Below are positions 24,147 to 32,093 of a stretch of 33,899 bases of DNA, one piece after another. How positions within the stretch are numbered: position 1 is the first letter of the stretch; each line of letters opens with the position of its first letter. Made by a program: the position numbers and the translations under genes. The notes beneath the pieces are model-generated. The model ran no database searches and was not told where the DNA came from. It saw nothing but the letters and a program-made list of their open reading frames with translations. Origin of the DNA: an uncultured Rickettsiales bacterium (lineage in GTDB: Bacteria > Pseudomonadota > Alphaproteobacteria > Rs-D84); assembly GCA_947176385.1 (NCBI GenBank), contig CAMWQN010000010.1, positions 1 to 33,899 of the forward strand, written 5' to 3'.

Positions 24147-24680
24147 ATTATTTCAGGAATGTATCGTGGGCGAAAACTTGCCCTGCCATCTGGTGCACGT
24201 CCAACCCAGAATCGCGCGCGTATGGCGTTGTTTAACATGATTACATCGTTGGATGTGCAGCCAATAAATGTTTGGGATGCATTTGCTGGTTCGGGGGCTT
24301 TTGGTGTTGAATGTCTGTCGCGATATCCGAATGCAAATGTGGTGTTTACAGATGTTGCACCGGCATCAATTAAAACTGTACAGCAGAATTTGGCACTGTT
24401 GAATGTTGGACCGCGTGCATCAGTTTATCAATGTGATGCATTGTCACGTATTGCGCAATTTGGTGCTGCGTCTGATTTAATATTTCTGGACCCACCATAT
24501 GCAGATCATCAGGTCGGCAGTGCATTTGTTCGCAAACTGGCGCCCGTTGTGCATGGGGGGACAATTTTAATCTGGGAACAGGAAATCGCCAATCAATATG
24601 CGCCGGATGAAAACATCTGGGAAATATTGCGTGACAAACAATACGGACGTGCCCGTTTTCTGATTCTGCAACGTCGATAA
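24129..24680 (+). CDS. rsmD: 16S rRNA (guanine-966-N2)-methyltransferase RsmD
   Basis: RsmD methylates G966 of 16S rRNA with SAM. The 183 residues show the family start (IISGMYRGRKLALPSG, then RPTQNRARMALFNMI). Motif I is WDAFAGSGAFGVECLSR, the acidic residue is in VVFTDVAPAS, and the catalytic motif IV is DLIFLDPPYA. ATG 24129 has no Shine-Dalgarno and sits seven bases from a -10 box, so a leaderless transcript is likely. It is divergent from tadA, with only 17 bases between the start codons, so the two genes share their promoter region. Confidence 0.93.
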   Translation: MDSKLQIISGMYRGRKLALPSGARPTQNRARMALFNMITSLDVQPINVWDAFAGSGAFGVECLSRYPNANVVFTDVAPASIKTVQQNLALLNVGPRASVYQCDALSRIAQFGAASDLIFLDPPYADHQVGSAFVRKLAPVVHGGTILIWEQEIANQYAPDENIWEILRDKQYGRARFLILQRR

Positions 24681-24683
24681 ATA

Positions 24684-25514
24684 TTATCGTGTTTTTTGAA
24701 TAAGAATTGCCTGCCACAAATTATTTGGGGATTCATCGGTCAGTAAAACATTGGCATGCAAATTTGGCAGTCGTTGTGGAATTTCGTTCAAAAATGGGAC
24801 GGCAGCAAAGTTTACTGTTGTGCATAATATATGTCCACCCACGTTTAAATGTGACCACAATTTCTGAATTGTATCGTATATGGATTCCAGTGATTCTTTG
24901 AACCACAGATAATGGTCAAATATATTTGATATATTTATAATATCGTATTTCCCAGTGATATAATGCGATACGTTTTCCAGGTCTGCCCAGATAAAATTAA
25001 ATGGTGTGTGAACAGAAGCCTGTATTTTTGCGTATGTTTGTGGGTCTGTTGGAAATGACAGTTTCTTGATGTCGTGCTTTGACAGCGCATTTGGACGATA
25101 CATTTTGGCATTATACATCAGTGCACGTGTGCGTTGTGGCATATTATTTATTGCTTGAACCACTGGTGCATTCAGTTCCAGTGTTTCCAAGTTGCATAAT
25201 TTTTGAACGGTGGTCATATATTGTGAATAATTCATTGACTGTGATGCGGATGTTTTAAAGTCCATGACCATACATGCATATACGGTTATGTCGAATGTAT
25301 CAACCTGGGATGCGCCGGCGGATGCATACATCAACGGTTGATCACCAGATGCGGCAACTGTTAAAACACGTGGATTGTCCACAATTCCTGATTGTACCCA
25401 GTTTGTAATTGGTTCATTTGTAGTATGGTATGTGCCAGAATATTCTGGGTGTTGAAAGTGCAAAGCGCTATCTAATGCATCGTATAAATCAAAATTAAAT
25501 TCGCCGTGAAACAT
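24684..25514 (-). CDS. DUF3419-like putative SAM-binding protein
   Basis: The 276-residue protein has a Rossmann-type motif, VLTVAASGDQPLMYASAG, followed by VDTFDITVYACMVMDFK. That arrangement recalls DUF3419, the family of BtaA (SAM:diacylglycerol 3-amino-3-carboxypropyl transferase). A second typical block is YDIINISNIFDHY, and a late strand is GGHILCTTVN. A methyltransferase-like or aminocarboxypropyl-transferase-like role is plausible. The protein is shorter than typical BtaA, so the substrate is open. No signal peptide is seen. ATG 25514 is preceded by AGGACG. It is convergent with rsmD, with three bases between stops. Confidence 0.6.
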   Translation of the reverse strand: MFHGEFNFDLYDALDSALHFQHPEYSGTYHTTNEPITNWVQSGIVDNPRVLTVAASGDQPLMYASAGASQVDTFDITVYACMVMDFKTSASQSMNYSQYMTTVQKLCNLETLELNAPVVQAINNMPQRTRALMYNAKMYRPNALSKHDIKKLSFPTDPQTYAKIQASVHTPFNFIWADLENVSHYITGKYDIINISNIFDHYLWFKESLESIYDTIQKLWSHLNVGGHILCTTVNFAAVPFLNEIPQRLPNLHANVLLTDESPNNLWQAILIQKTR

Positions 25515-25542
25515 ATCATCGTCCTATTGTTTTATGGGAATT

Positions 25543-25570
25543 AATATATACTAAAATATAATTATGTCAA
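25543..25570 (-). promoter_or_regulatory. promoter of the DUF3419-like gene
   Basis: On the minus strand: TTGACA (25565-25570), 16-bp spacer, TATATT (25543-25548). Confidence 0.6.
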
Positions 25571-25590
25571 TATTTATATAAATAAAAGAC

Positions 25591-25650
25591 TTGATTTTTC
25601 GATAGTTTTGGTAAATAATACGCGACGCACGGCACCCTTGGAGGTCGTGC
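25591..25650 (+). promoter_or_regulatory. rplY promoter and 5' hairpin
   Basis: TTGATT (25591-25596), 17-bp spacer, AATAAT (25614-25619). Near the expected start of transcription is a bulged hairpin, GCACG/CGTGC (25627-25650) with inner ACC/GGT and loop CTTGGA. It could be an autoregulatory L25 site; this is inferred from position only. Confidence 0.45.
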
Positions 25651-25684
25651 ATAACAATAAATCATGCTATTAAAAGGATAAAAA

Positions 25685-26305
25685 ATGGCTATTAAATTAA
25701 ATGCAGAAATTCGCAACGTCGCTGGCAAGGGGGCCGCACGCAGCATCCGCAACAAGAAAAACATCCCTGCTGTTATCTATGGTGAAAAGAAAACACCAGT
25801 CGCGATTGAATTAAATGGTCGTGAATTCGAAATGTTAATCAGAACACCAGGTTTGCGGACAAAATTGTTCCAAATTGAAACTGGCAAAGGTACCGAAGAC
25901 GCTATGTTGATGGATATTCAGTATCATCCAGTTAACGACAATGTTATCCATGTTGACTTTAAACGTATTGATGTAAAGTCCCCTGTTAATGTTGTTGTTC
26001 CTGTCGAAGTTATCAATGCAGAAGCATCCAAGGGTCTGAAACTGGGTGGCGTTTTGAACTTTGCTGTACGTAAGGTTGCATTGCGTGGCTTGGTTGATGT
26101 TATCCCTGAAAAGATTACAATTGATTTGACCACATTGACAATTGGTGACGTGGTTCACGGGTCTGACTTGGTATTGCCAGCTGGTATCGAATTGGGCTTG
26201 CACCAGGCAGAATTGGCATTCGTTACAATCGGTGGTAAAATGCCAGAAGAAGCAGCAGATGCAGCAAAACCTGCTGCGCCAGCCGCTGCACCAGCCAAGA
26301 AATAA
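25685..26305 (+). CDS. rplY: 50S ribosomal protein L25 (Ctc/TL5 form)
   Basis: L25 binds 5S rRNA loop E in the large subunit. The 206-residue long form has the 5S-binding N-domain (LNAEIRNVAGKGAARSIRNK, then IPAVIYGEKK) and the C-terminal TL5 domain (VHVDFKRIDVKSPVNVVVPVEV, then LRGLVDVIPEKITIDLT). The tail is Ala/Pro/Lys-rich, common in Alphaproteobacteria. AAGGAT precedes ATG 25685. The usual alphaproteobacterial neighbours pth and ychF are absent; a glycosyltransferase follows instead after a terminator. Confidence 0.95.
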   Translation: MAIKLNAEIRNVAGKGAARSIRNKKNIPAVIYGEKKTPVAIELNGREFEMLIRTPGLRTKLFQIETGKGTEDAMLMDIQYHPVNDNVIHVDFKRIDVKSPVNVVVPVEVINAEASKGLKLGGVLNFAVRKVALRGLVDVIPEKITIDLTTLTIGDVVHGSDLVLPAGIELGLHQAELAFVTIGGKMPEEAADAAKPAAPAAAPAKK

Positions 26306-26328
26306 TATTTATATTGTTTCGAAAATTC

Positions 26329-26354
26329 AAACCACCCAGATGGGTGGTTTTTTA
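26329..26354 (+). terminator. Rho-independent terminator of rplY
   Basis: AACCACCCA/TGGGTGGTT stem with a two-base centre and a T-run. Confidence 0.85.
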
Positions 26355-26366
26355 TTGTTATATATC

Positions 26367-26394
26367 CTGACATATAGTATTATATTCCTATATA
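26367..26394 (+). promoter_or_regulatory. promoter of the glycosyltransferase gene
   Basis: CTGACA (26367-26372), 16-bp spacer, TATATA (26389-26394). The 5' untranslated region would be only about eight bases. Confidence 0.45.
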
Positions 26395-26408
26395 CAAAAG
26401 GATAGTAT

Positions 26409-27308
26409 ATGTCTGGCAAAAGATTGATGAAACATATTATTTCTGCGTTTGTTCCGGACAAGGTGTATGCACATCATCTGCATCGTATATTGTATTATGG
26501 TGTAATGCGATGGTGGCGCGACAGCAACTCATTGAAATTACTTTATTTTACCCCCCCCTATCGGCGATTTGCTAACAATCTGGCGATATGTGCCATTATG
26601 AAGAACGAAGGACCATATTTGCGTGAATGGATTGAATATCATCGGTGTGTTGGTGTAGATAAGTTTTATTTGTACGACAATGACAGTTCTGATGATACCA
26701 AGCAGATTTTGGCGCCATATATAAAATCTGGGCTGGTTGAATATACATATTTCCCCGGTGAAAAGCGTCAGTTGCCGGCATACCAGGATTGTATTACACG
26801 TTTTAAATTGGATGCCGAATGGATTGCCTTTATTGACCTGGATGAATTTATGGTACCCAAGAAGCATAATACAATCAGTGAATTATTAGATACTATGCCA
26901 GATAATATCAGCCAGGTCGTAATTGACTGGGAAATATTTGGTTCCAATGGACATCAGACCAAGCCTGCGGGGCTGGTAATGGATAATTACACAATGCGTG
27001 CACGCCGGTCGTGGCTGTATAAATCAATTGTAAATCCACGTATGGTATTTTCAATGGGGTGTCATGAACATAATGTTGCATTCTGGACGCATCATGTATC
27101 GCGCAGGGTTGCCCAAATAAACCATTATTATTGCAAATCGTTTGCAGAATATCAGCGACGTGTCACGCGTGGTGATGCATGGGAAGGTATCGCCGCAGCC
27201 CGCGTAATGTTTGATCAGGCGAATTATGATAAACATAACCAGAATGATGTGTATGATGACAGCATATTGCGGTTTGCGCCCGATGTTCGTCGTGCTGTTA
27301 AAAACTAA
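26409..27308 (+). CDS. family 2/92-like glycosyltransferase
   Basis: The 299-residue protein has a GT-A fold start, NLAICAIMKNEGPYLREWIEYH, then VDKFYLYDNDSSDDT and the metal-binding DLDEFM (DxD-like). This order is that of the DUF23/GT92 and Glyco_tranf_2_4 families, which transfer sugars to glycans or surface polymers. The C-terminal third contains H-x-x-x-x-W and YYCKSFAEYQRR, also common there. The first 50 residues are basic. No transmembrane segment is obvious. AAGGAT lies just upstream of ATG 26409. Donor and acceptor cannot be read; cell-envelope glycan work is the likeliest role. Confidence 0.82.
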   Translation: MSGKRLMKHIISAFVPDKVYAHHLHRILYYGVMRWWRDSNSLKLLYFTPPYRRFANNLAICAIMKNEGPYLREWIEYHRCVGVDKFYLYDNDSSDDTKQILAPYIKSGLVEYTYFPGEKRQLPAYQDCITRFKLDAEWIAFIDLDEFMVPKKHNTISELLDTMPDNISQVVIDWEIFGSNGHQTKPAGLVMDNYTMRARRSWLYKSIVNPRMVFSMGCHEHNVAFWTHHVSRRVAQINHYYCKSFAEYQRRVTRGDAWEGIAAARVMFDQANYDKHNQNDVYDDSILRFAPDVRRAVKN

Positions 27309-27314
27309 ATTTGA

Positions 27315-27341
27315 ATCCGCCCATTGTGGGCGGTTCTTTTG
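27315..27341 (+). terminator. Rho-independent terminator
   Basis: CCGCCCA/TGGGCGG stem followed by TTCTTTT, after the glycosyltransferase stop. Confidence 0.75.
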
Positions 27342-27365
27342 TGTATATTATTTTTTACCTATGGT

Positions 27366-27394
27366 CTTGAAATGGGGTTTCGTGTTAACTATAT
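27366..27394 (+). promoter_or_regulatory. RpoH-type heat-shock promoter of dnaK
   Basis: CTTGAAA (from 27366), 18 bases after CTTG, then ACTATAT (27388-27394). This fits the alphaproteobacterial sigma-32 pattern CTTG-N17/18-CYTATNT with one mismatch. AGGAG follows before ATG 27429. Confidence 0.65.
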
Positions 27395-27428
27395 GTGAAG
27401 CAAGCAAAACTTTAACAGGAGTAAAAAT

Positions 27429-29321
27429 ATGGCAAAAGTACTGGGTATCGATTTAGGAACGACAAATTCCGCCATGGCTTTTATGGAGGGAAATGATCCA
27501 AAAATTATCGAAAATTCCGAAGGACAACGCACAACACCATCTGTTGTTGCATTGACATCTACTGGTGAACAGTTGGTCGGTATTACCGCAAAAAACCAGG
27601 CGGTAACAAATCCAGAAAATACAATTTATGAAATCAAACGTTTGATGGGATTGCGCTATGACAGCCCAGCCGTCAAAGAAATCGCGGCACGCGTACCATA
27701 CAAAATCGTCAAAGGCGATAATGGGGACGCATGGGTTGAAATGGAAGGCAAAAAATATGCCCCATCCCAGATTTCAGCAATGATTTTGGCAAAGTTGAAA
27801 AAGGATGCAGAAAGCTATCTGGGCGAAACAGTAACAGATGCAGTTATTACAGTCCCTGCATACTTTAACGATTCACAGCGCCAGGCAACCAAAGACGCCG
27901 GTCGCATTGCGGGTCTGAACGTATTGCGTATCGTTAACGAACCAACTGCCGCTGCATTGGCATATGGATTGGACAAAGATAAAAATGGCGTTGTTGCTGT
28001 ATATGACTTGGGTGGTGGTACATTCGACGTATCTATCTTGGAAATCGTTGATGGCGTATTCGAAGTAAAGGCAACAAATGGGGACACTGCATTGGGTGGT
28101 TCTGACTTTGATGCACGTATTTTGAAATACTTGATTGATGAATTCAAGGCACAGTCTGGTATCGACCTGTCAAATGATAAACTGGCACTGCAACGCTTGA
28201 AAGAAGCCGCAGAAAAGGCGAAAATCGAATTGTCGTCTAAGACATCAACAGATATCAACCTGCCGTTCTTGACCGCAGATGCATCGGGTCCAAAGCACTT
28301 TAACACAACGCTTACCCGTGCAAAATTGGAATCATTGGTTGATGATTTGATTCAACGTACAATCGAACCTTGCAAAAAGGCTTTGAAAGACGCAGGTTTG
28401 GATAAATCACAGATTAACGAAGTTATCTTGGTCGGTGGTCAGACACGTATGCCAAAAGTTCAGGAAGTTGTAAAAGAATTCTTTGGTCGTGAACCACACA
28501 AGGGTGTAAATCCAGACGAAGTCGTTGCACTGGGTGCCGCAATTCAGGGTGGTGTTTTAAAGGGCGATGTCAAAGACGTATTGTTGCTGGACGTAACACC
28601 ATTGTCATTGGGTATTGAAACATTGGGCGGTGTATTTACACGCTTGATTGACCGTAACACAACAATCCCAACCAAGAAATCACAGGTATTCAGCACCGCA
28701 GAAGATAATCAGTCGGCTGTAACAATCCGCGTATTCCAGGGTGAACGCGACATGGCAGCAGATAACAAATTGCTGGGTCAGTTTAATTTGGAAGGTATTG
28801 CCCCTGCCCCACGTGGTATGCCACAAATCGAAGTGTCATTTGACATTGACGCAAATGGTATTGTACACGTTTCTGCAAAAGATAAAGGCACAGGCAAAGA
28901 ACAGACGATTTCTATTAAATCTGACGGTGGTTTGTCCGAAGAAGACATCAAGAAAATGGTTGATGAAGCCGCTGCAAATGCCGAAGCAGATAAAAAGAAA
29001 CGCGAACTGGCAGAAGCAAAAAATAACGCTGAAACCGCAATCTTTACAATTGAAAAATCATTGAAAGAACACGGCGACAAAATCAGCGAAGCGGACAAGA
29101 CAGCCGTCGAAGATGCCAAGAAAGAATTGGCTGATGAAGTTGCAAAAGCCGATGCCACCGCAGAATCACTGAAAGAAAAGACAGAAAAACTGACTGAAAA
29201 AGCAATGAAACTGGGTGAAGCGGTTTACAAAGCACAACAGGCAGAACAGTCTGCGCAAAATGGCTCTGAAAAGCCTGCCGATGATGGCACACGCGATGCA
29301 GATTTTTCTGAAAAGAAATAA
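27429..29321 (+). CDS. dnaK: chaperone DnaK (Hsp70)
   Basis: DnaK is an ATP-dependent chaperone acting with DnaJ and GrpE. The 630 residues are full length. The start is [19 protein letters not shown]. Other signature motifs are [45 protein letters not shown] and [14 protein letters not shown]. The substrate-binding domain carries [18 protein letters not shown]. The C-terminal lid is Lys/Glu/Ala-rich and ends ADFSEKK, without the usual EEV-like end. AGGAG precedes ATG 27429. dnaJ is not adjacent; the next gene is convergent. The heat-shock promoter upstream fits its role. Confidence 0.97.
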   Translation: MAKVLGIDLGTTNSAMAFMEGNDPKIIENSEGQRTTPSVVALTSTGEQLVGITAKNQAVTNPENTIYEIKRLMGLRYDSPAVKEIAARVPYKIVKGDNGDAWVEMEGKKYAPSQISAMILAKLKKDAESYLGETVTDAVITVPAYFNDSQRQATKDAGRIAGLNVLRIVNEPTAAALAYGLDKDKNGVVAVYDLGGGTFDVSILEIVDGVFEVKATNGDTALGGSDFDARILKYLIDEFKAQSGIDLSNDKLALQRLKEAAEKAKIELSSKTSTDINLPFLTADASGPKHFNTTLTRAKLESLVDDLIQRTIEPCKKALKDAGLDKSQINEVILVGGQTRMPKVQEVVKEFFGREPHKGVNPDEVVALGAAIQGGVLKGDVKDVLLLDVTPLSLGIETLGGVFTRLIDRNTTIPTKKSQVFSTAEDNQSAVTIRVFQGERDMAADNKLLGQFNLEGIAPAPRGMPQIEVSFDIDANGIVHVSAKDKGTGKEQTISIKSDGGLSEEDIKKMVDEAAANAEADKKKRELAEAKNNAETAIFTIEKSLKEHGDKISEADKTAVEDAKKELADEVAKADATAESLKEKTEKLTEKAMKLGEAVYKAQQAEQSAQNGSEKPADDGTRDADFSEKK

Positions 29322-29343
29322 TCGCATTGTATCTGAAAAAAAA

Positions 29344-29371
29344 CAACCCACCGATTGGTGGGTGTTTTTTT
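29344..29371 (+). terminator. Rho-independent terminator of dnaK
   Basis: AACCCACC/GGTGGGT stem with a short loop, then TTTTTTT. It abuts the end of the convergent Cys-rich gene and may serve both. Confidence 0.85.
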
Positions 29372-29933
29372 ATTTTGTATAATAGCAATCAGCGGCGTAA
29401 TGCCCTTTGCCACTGGTGTCTGAAAATTCTGTCCCCGATGGTATATAGCAATCAGTTGGCTGGGTACTGCCGGCTGCCTTGGTTACTGCACCTGCTGCTT
29501 CCCAACAGCGGTTACAACCATTTACGCCATCTGTTGATGTGCCAAACCAATTCTTGGCGCAACGATATTTGCGTGTGGTATCACAATTGGCACCACATGT
29601 GACACTATATTCGTATCCATCGTTCCCTGCAGTCCAGTCTATGTCTGTACAATTGTTTGCACATACGCATTCTGTATATTTTAAATTGCTGCACATTCCA
29701 GCACTGGTTGCCTTTAAGGTTCTGTTGCCACTGCATGCTGTACAAGATTTTACATACAGTGTTGTCATACCTTCCACATACCAGCATTGTGAACTGTGTC
29801 CAGATATGCAGTATTCTGTACTGCCAATTGACGGTGAAGATGAATTGCATGTACTTCGTGTTTGGCAATTGTCGGCATGACCTGTGACGGGGACAAAAAT
29901 ACATATCAGTATTATTATTGTTTTAATTTGCAT
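29370..29933 (-). CDS. small secreted cysteine-rich protein
   Basis: The 187-residue protein has signal peptide MQIKTIIILICIFVPVTGHA followed by dense paired cysteines. Its C-terminal half (YRCAKNWFGTSTDGVNGCNRC, then CYIPSGTEFSDTSG and ADCYY) has the order and spacing of the C-terminal halves of the tandem proteins at 8278-10159. That defines a three-member family in this window. ATG 29933 has GGAG upstream. It is likely periplasmic or surface-exposed and disulfide-bonded; no catalytic motif is seen. It is preceded by a switch-like leader (29959-30215) and is convergent with dnaK. Confidence 0.85.
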   Translation of the reverse strand: MQIKTIIILICIFVPVTGHADNCQTRSTCNSSSPSIGSTEYCISGHSSQCWYVEGMTTLYVKSCTACSGNRTLKATSAGMCSNLKYTECVCANNCTDIDWTAGNDGYEYSVTCGANCDTTRKYRCAKNWFGTSTDGVNGCNRCWEAAGAVTKAAGSTQPTDCYIPSGTEFSDTSGKGHYAADCYYTK

Positions 29934-29958
29934 ATTTTCAAACTCCTGTTGTTAGAAA

Positions 29959-30215
29959 CAAAAAACTACTCAAAACATGAGTAGTCAGGAGGTTGGAAAC
30001 AATCGATAGAATTGTGTGCTTATTTATATATATCGCAACCCTCCTGACCTGTGTGAGTTCAGGAGTTTTATTTATTTTCGGCGAAAACAGTAAAAACGGC
30101 GCATATTGCGCGCCACAACTACATGGTTTCGACGCTATCGTAGAGGTTTCCACACCTCATCACCGGAATACCCGATGACAATGCTACTATATAATGAACT
30201 GTATGCTTTGTCCAA
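29959..30215 (-). promoter_or_regulatory. switch-like leader RNA, copy 3, with promoter and terminator
   Basis: Read on the minus strand. Promoter: TTGGAC (30210-30215), 18-bp spacer, TATAGT (30186-30191). Early hairpins are CATC/GATG (30158-30177), GAGGT/ACCTC (30143-30158) and GGCGC/GCGCC (30098-30114). Arm A CTCCTGA (30059-30065) pairs with TCAGGAG in B (30040-30048). B can pair with C, CCTCCTGAC (29984-29992). Inside lie TGC/GCA with 15-nt loop GATATATATAAATAA, and CAAT/ATTG. The terminator CTACTC/GAGTAG (29966-29984) with a U-run overlaps C by one base. It explains the 330-base gap before the Cys-rich gene and is the nearest relative of the copy at 22292. Confidence 0.82.
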
Positions 30216-30234
30216 ATAAAAAAAACAACACTAA

Positions 30235-30262
30235 TAAAAAAATCCCCTAACCAGGGGATTCT
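30235..30262 (-). terminator. Rho-independent terminator
   Basis: On the minus strand: ATCCCCT/AGGGGAT stem with a four-base loop and a U-run, just after the stop of the gene at 30265. Confidence 0.8.
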
Positions 30263-30264
30263 TG

Positions 30265-30663
30265 TTAGTCGGTTTCCGATTGTGGTGTTGTTATCGGTTT
30301 GCGAACGCTAACTGTTTTGTGGTCTTTTTGGTAATCCGAAATACTGCCACAGAATAAACGGTATTCTGTATAAAAATCATATTGAAAGTTTATAAAACAA
30401 TTATCGGTTAAATTATCCATTCCGCCCATTTGAAGAACGGTATAGCGTGACCAGAAATCAGAATCGTGCGCCCCGGCATAAATTGCACGTAATGCCGGGG
30501 TCGTCGGCGTTTGTATCAATGCATCATTATGTGTGCCATATGCGACAATATTGTTATCTGAGGATTGCTGTACAATTCCATGAATAATTGCATATGGTTT
30601 GTTTGGCACGGCAACAACACATGTTGGTACACATATCAAAAATATTATCAGATATTTATTCAT
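30265..30663 (-). CDS. small secreted protein
   Basis: The 132-residue protein has signal peptide MNKYLIIFLICVPTCVVA, then a mature part with only two cysteines (NLTDNCFINFQYDF and YRLFCGSIS). The tail is Ser/Thr/Pro-rich. It is not one of the Cys-rich repeat proteins and matches no family I know. I use ATG 30663 because GGAAGGG lies just upstream and a signal peptide begins there. The longer frame from 30696 would begin in the leader terminator. It is preceded by a switch-like leader (30684-30895). It is likely periplasmic; function unknown. Confidence 0.72.
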   Translation of the reverse strand: MNKYLIIFLICVPTCVVAVPNKPYAIIHGIVQQSSDNNIVAYGTHNDALIQTPTTPALRAIYAGAHDSDFWSRYTVLQMGGMDNLTDNCFINFQYDFYTEYRLFCGSISDYQKDHKTVSVRKPITTPQSETD

Positions 30664-30683
30664 TGATATCCCTTCCAGTTGAA

Positions 30684-30895
30684 TAAAAAAAGACATCTGA
30701 ATCAGATGTCGGGAAGTTCACGATTCAATACCAACGATGAATCCGCGGTCTTTCCGTAAACGGTGTTATATAACCAACGGCTTCCCGACGCGTGCGTCGG
30801 GACGGTATTAGTATTCATTATTGTCGGTATGGGTCGTGACACCCGCTACTAACTTATGTCCATTGCAATAATATCATATTTGGTATCTTTTGCAA
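30684..30895 (-). promoter_or_regulatory. switch-like leader RNA, copy 5, with promoter and terminator
   Basis: Read on the minus strand. Promoter: TTGCAA (30890-30895), 16-bp spacer, TATTAT (30868-30873). A GGGT/ACCC hairpin (30831-30844) lies near the 5' end. Arm A TCCCGACG (30795-30802) pairs with B, CGTCGGGAAG (30781-30790). B can pair with C, CTTCCCGAC (30708-30716). Between them are CCGT/ACGG and GATTCA/TGAATC hairpins. The terminator GACATCTG/CAGATGTC (30692-30710) with a U-run shares three bases with C. It has the GGGAAG arm type, as in the copy at 7976-8256, with which it also shares TGAACTTCCCGAC. Confidence 0.8.
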
Positions 30896-30909
30896 CAGTG
30901 GATTTTGCG

Positions 30910-31989
30910 TCATTTAACCTCGCCAATGTATATGCCCATGTCGCGCGCCAGATGCAATAATGGGTCATCTGGGTCAACGTATGCATCAGACGTCTGCATA
31001 CCAGGAATGCGTGGGTCATCAGATATATCGCCGGAATCATAAAAATCAACCAGGCTGACCGTCGTGCATTTGCAATCTTGGATTGCGGTCATAACGTATG
31101 TTTCATTATTTTCAATCGCATGCAATGCACAATCTGCCAGGCGCGTTGCCAAAATTCTGTCAGATGCGATTGTGTCGCCACTGCGTTGGGTGTGTTCCGG
31201 GAACGCCGTACGATTTACAATGCCCGCCGCTGTTAATTTACGTGAAATCATATCCGCAGGCTTGCCCGAATGACCGCGTAATGATATACCTTCGGATACA
31301 ACGATAATACCATAGTCCCGTGGGGATTTTTTGATGTGTTCGACCAATGCGGATACATCAAACTTTATTTCCGGAATCAATATTGCAGATGCACCAATCG
31401 CGATGCCGGCATTTAATGCCAATGCGCCACAATCGCGCCCCATAGCTTGCACAACAAACCAGCGATGATGACTGCGGGCGGTCATCATTAACTGGTCACA
31501 GAAACTGGTTAACTGCTGTACAGCGGTATCAAAACCAATTGTTCGATCTGTCAACGGGATGTCCATATCAATTGTCTTTGGAATGCCAATTAACTGAACA
31601 CCGGAATATATTTCACGATTGCACCATGCCAGCGACAGACTGCCATTGCCGCCAACCAAAATCAATGCATCCAGGTTTAATGTTGCCAATGATTTCTTTA
31701 ACTGTTTGTTGAACTTGTCCAATTGCCCACGCGCTGCTGCGGTTTCAAAATTCAATGCGCCTGCGTGCCCATTGTGCAGAAAACTGCCCGACAGACGTGC
31801 GTTTTCAATCGGCAATGTTTCGTCATCGAATTCGATAATCCGTGGTGGTGTCGTAAACAGCCCGTCTGTACCATCCAAAATCCCAATCAATTTCCATCCA
31901 CGCTGACGGACACCAGTATAAACACGTTCTATTACTGTATTTAATCCAGAACAATCCCCGCCAGTCGTCATAATTCCTATTCTTTTCAT
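30910..31989 (-). CDS. pfkA: 6-phosphofructokinase family protein
   Basis: The family phosphorylates fructose 6-phosphate to the 1,6-bisphosphate, committing sugar to glycolysis. The 359 residues include the P-loop-like start GIMTTGGDCSGLN, GIPKTIDMDI with the catalytic Asp, VQAMGRDCGALAL for substrate binding, and the block FPEHTQRSGDTIASDRILATRLA. Two changes stand out: GGNGS instead of GGDGS at the nucleotide/Mg site, and TIDMD instead of TIDND. Gly after GGN argues for ATP rather than pyrophosphate, while the Lys in PKT is frequent in pyrophosphate and mixed groups, so the phosphoryl donor is uncertain. AGGAATAG precedes ATG 31989. It is divergent from the LysM gene. Confidence 0.88.
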   Translation of the reverse strand: MKRIGIMTTGGDCSGLNTVIERVYTGVRQRGWKLIGILDGTDGLFTTPPRIIEFDDETLPIENARLSGSFLHNGHAGALNFETAAARGQLDKFNKQLKKSLATLNLDALILVGGNGSLSLAWCNREIYSGVQLIGIPKTIDMDIPLTDRTIGFDTAVQQLTSFCDQLMMTARSHHRWFVVQAMGRDCGALALNAGIAIGASAILIPEIKFDVSALVEHIKKSPRDYGIIVVSEGISLRGHSGKPADMISRKLTAAGIVNRTAFPEHTQRSGDTIASDRILATRLADCALHAIENNETYVMTAIQDCKCTTVSLVDFYDSGDISDDPRIPGMQTSDAYVDPDDPLLHLARDMGIYIGEVK

Positions 31990-32036
31990 GTGGCTCTATT
32001 CCTTTGATTTGTTGATAAAATTATATCATAAATAAA

Positions 32037-32064
32037 TTGACAAAGAAATATTATTTGCGATAAT
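32037..32064 (+). promoter_or_regulatory. promoter of the LysM gene
   Basis: TTGACA (32037-32042), 16-bp spacer, GATAAT (32059-32064), then AAGGAAA before ATG 32094. Confidence 0.65.
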
Positions 32065-32093
32065 TTGTCCATCATAGACCATAAGGAAATCAC

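Noticed and set aside
30116..30135. tmRNA-like text (GGTTTCGACG) in the 30.1 kb leader
   Set aside because: There is no acceptor-like pairing, no tag-peptide frame and no T-arm; the stretch belongs to the leader upstream of the Cys-rich gene.
29938..30153. 71-codon minus-strand frame through the 30 kb leader, with CSCG near its start
   Set aside because: It runs through the A/B/C arms and the terminator stem, has no ribosome binding site, and has no counterpart in the related 22.4 kb leader; most likely chance.
30910..31989. pfkA as a pyrophosphate-dependent enzyme
   Set aside because: The deciding position after GG[DN] is Gly, not Asp, which argues for ATP; the Lys in PKT alone is not enough, so the donor is left open.
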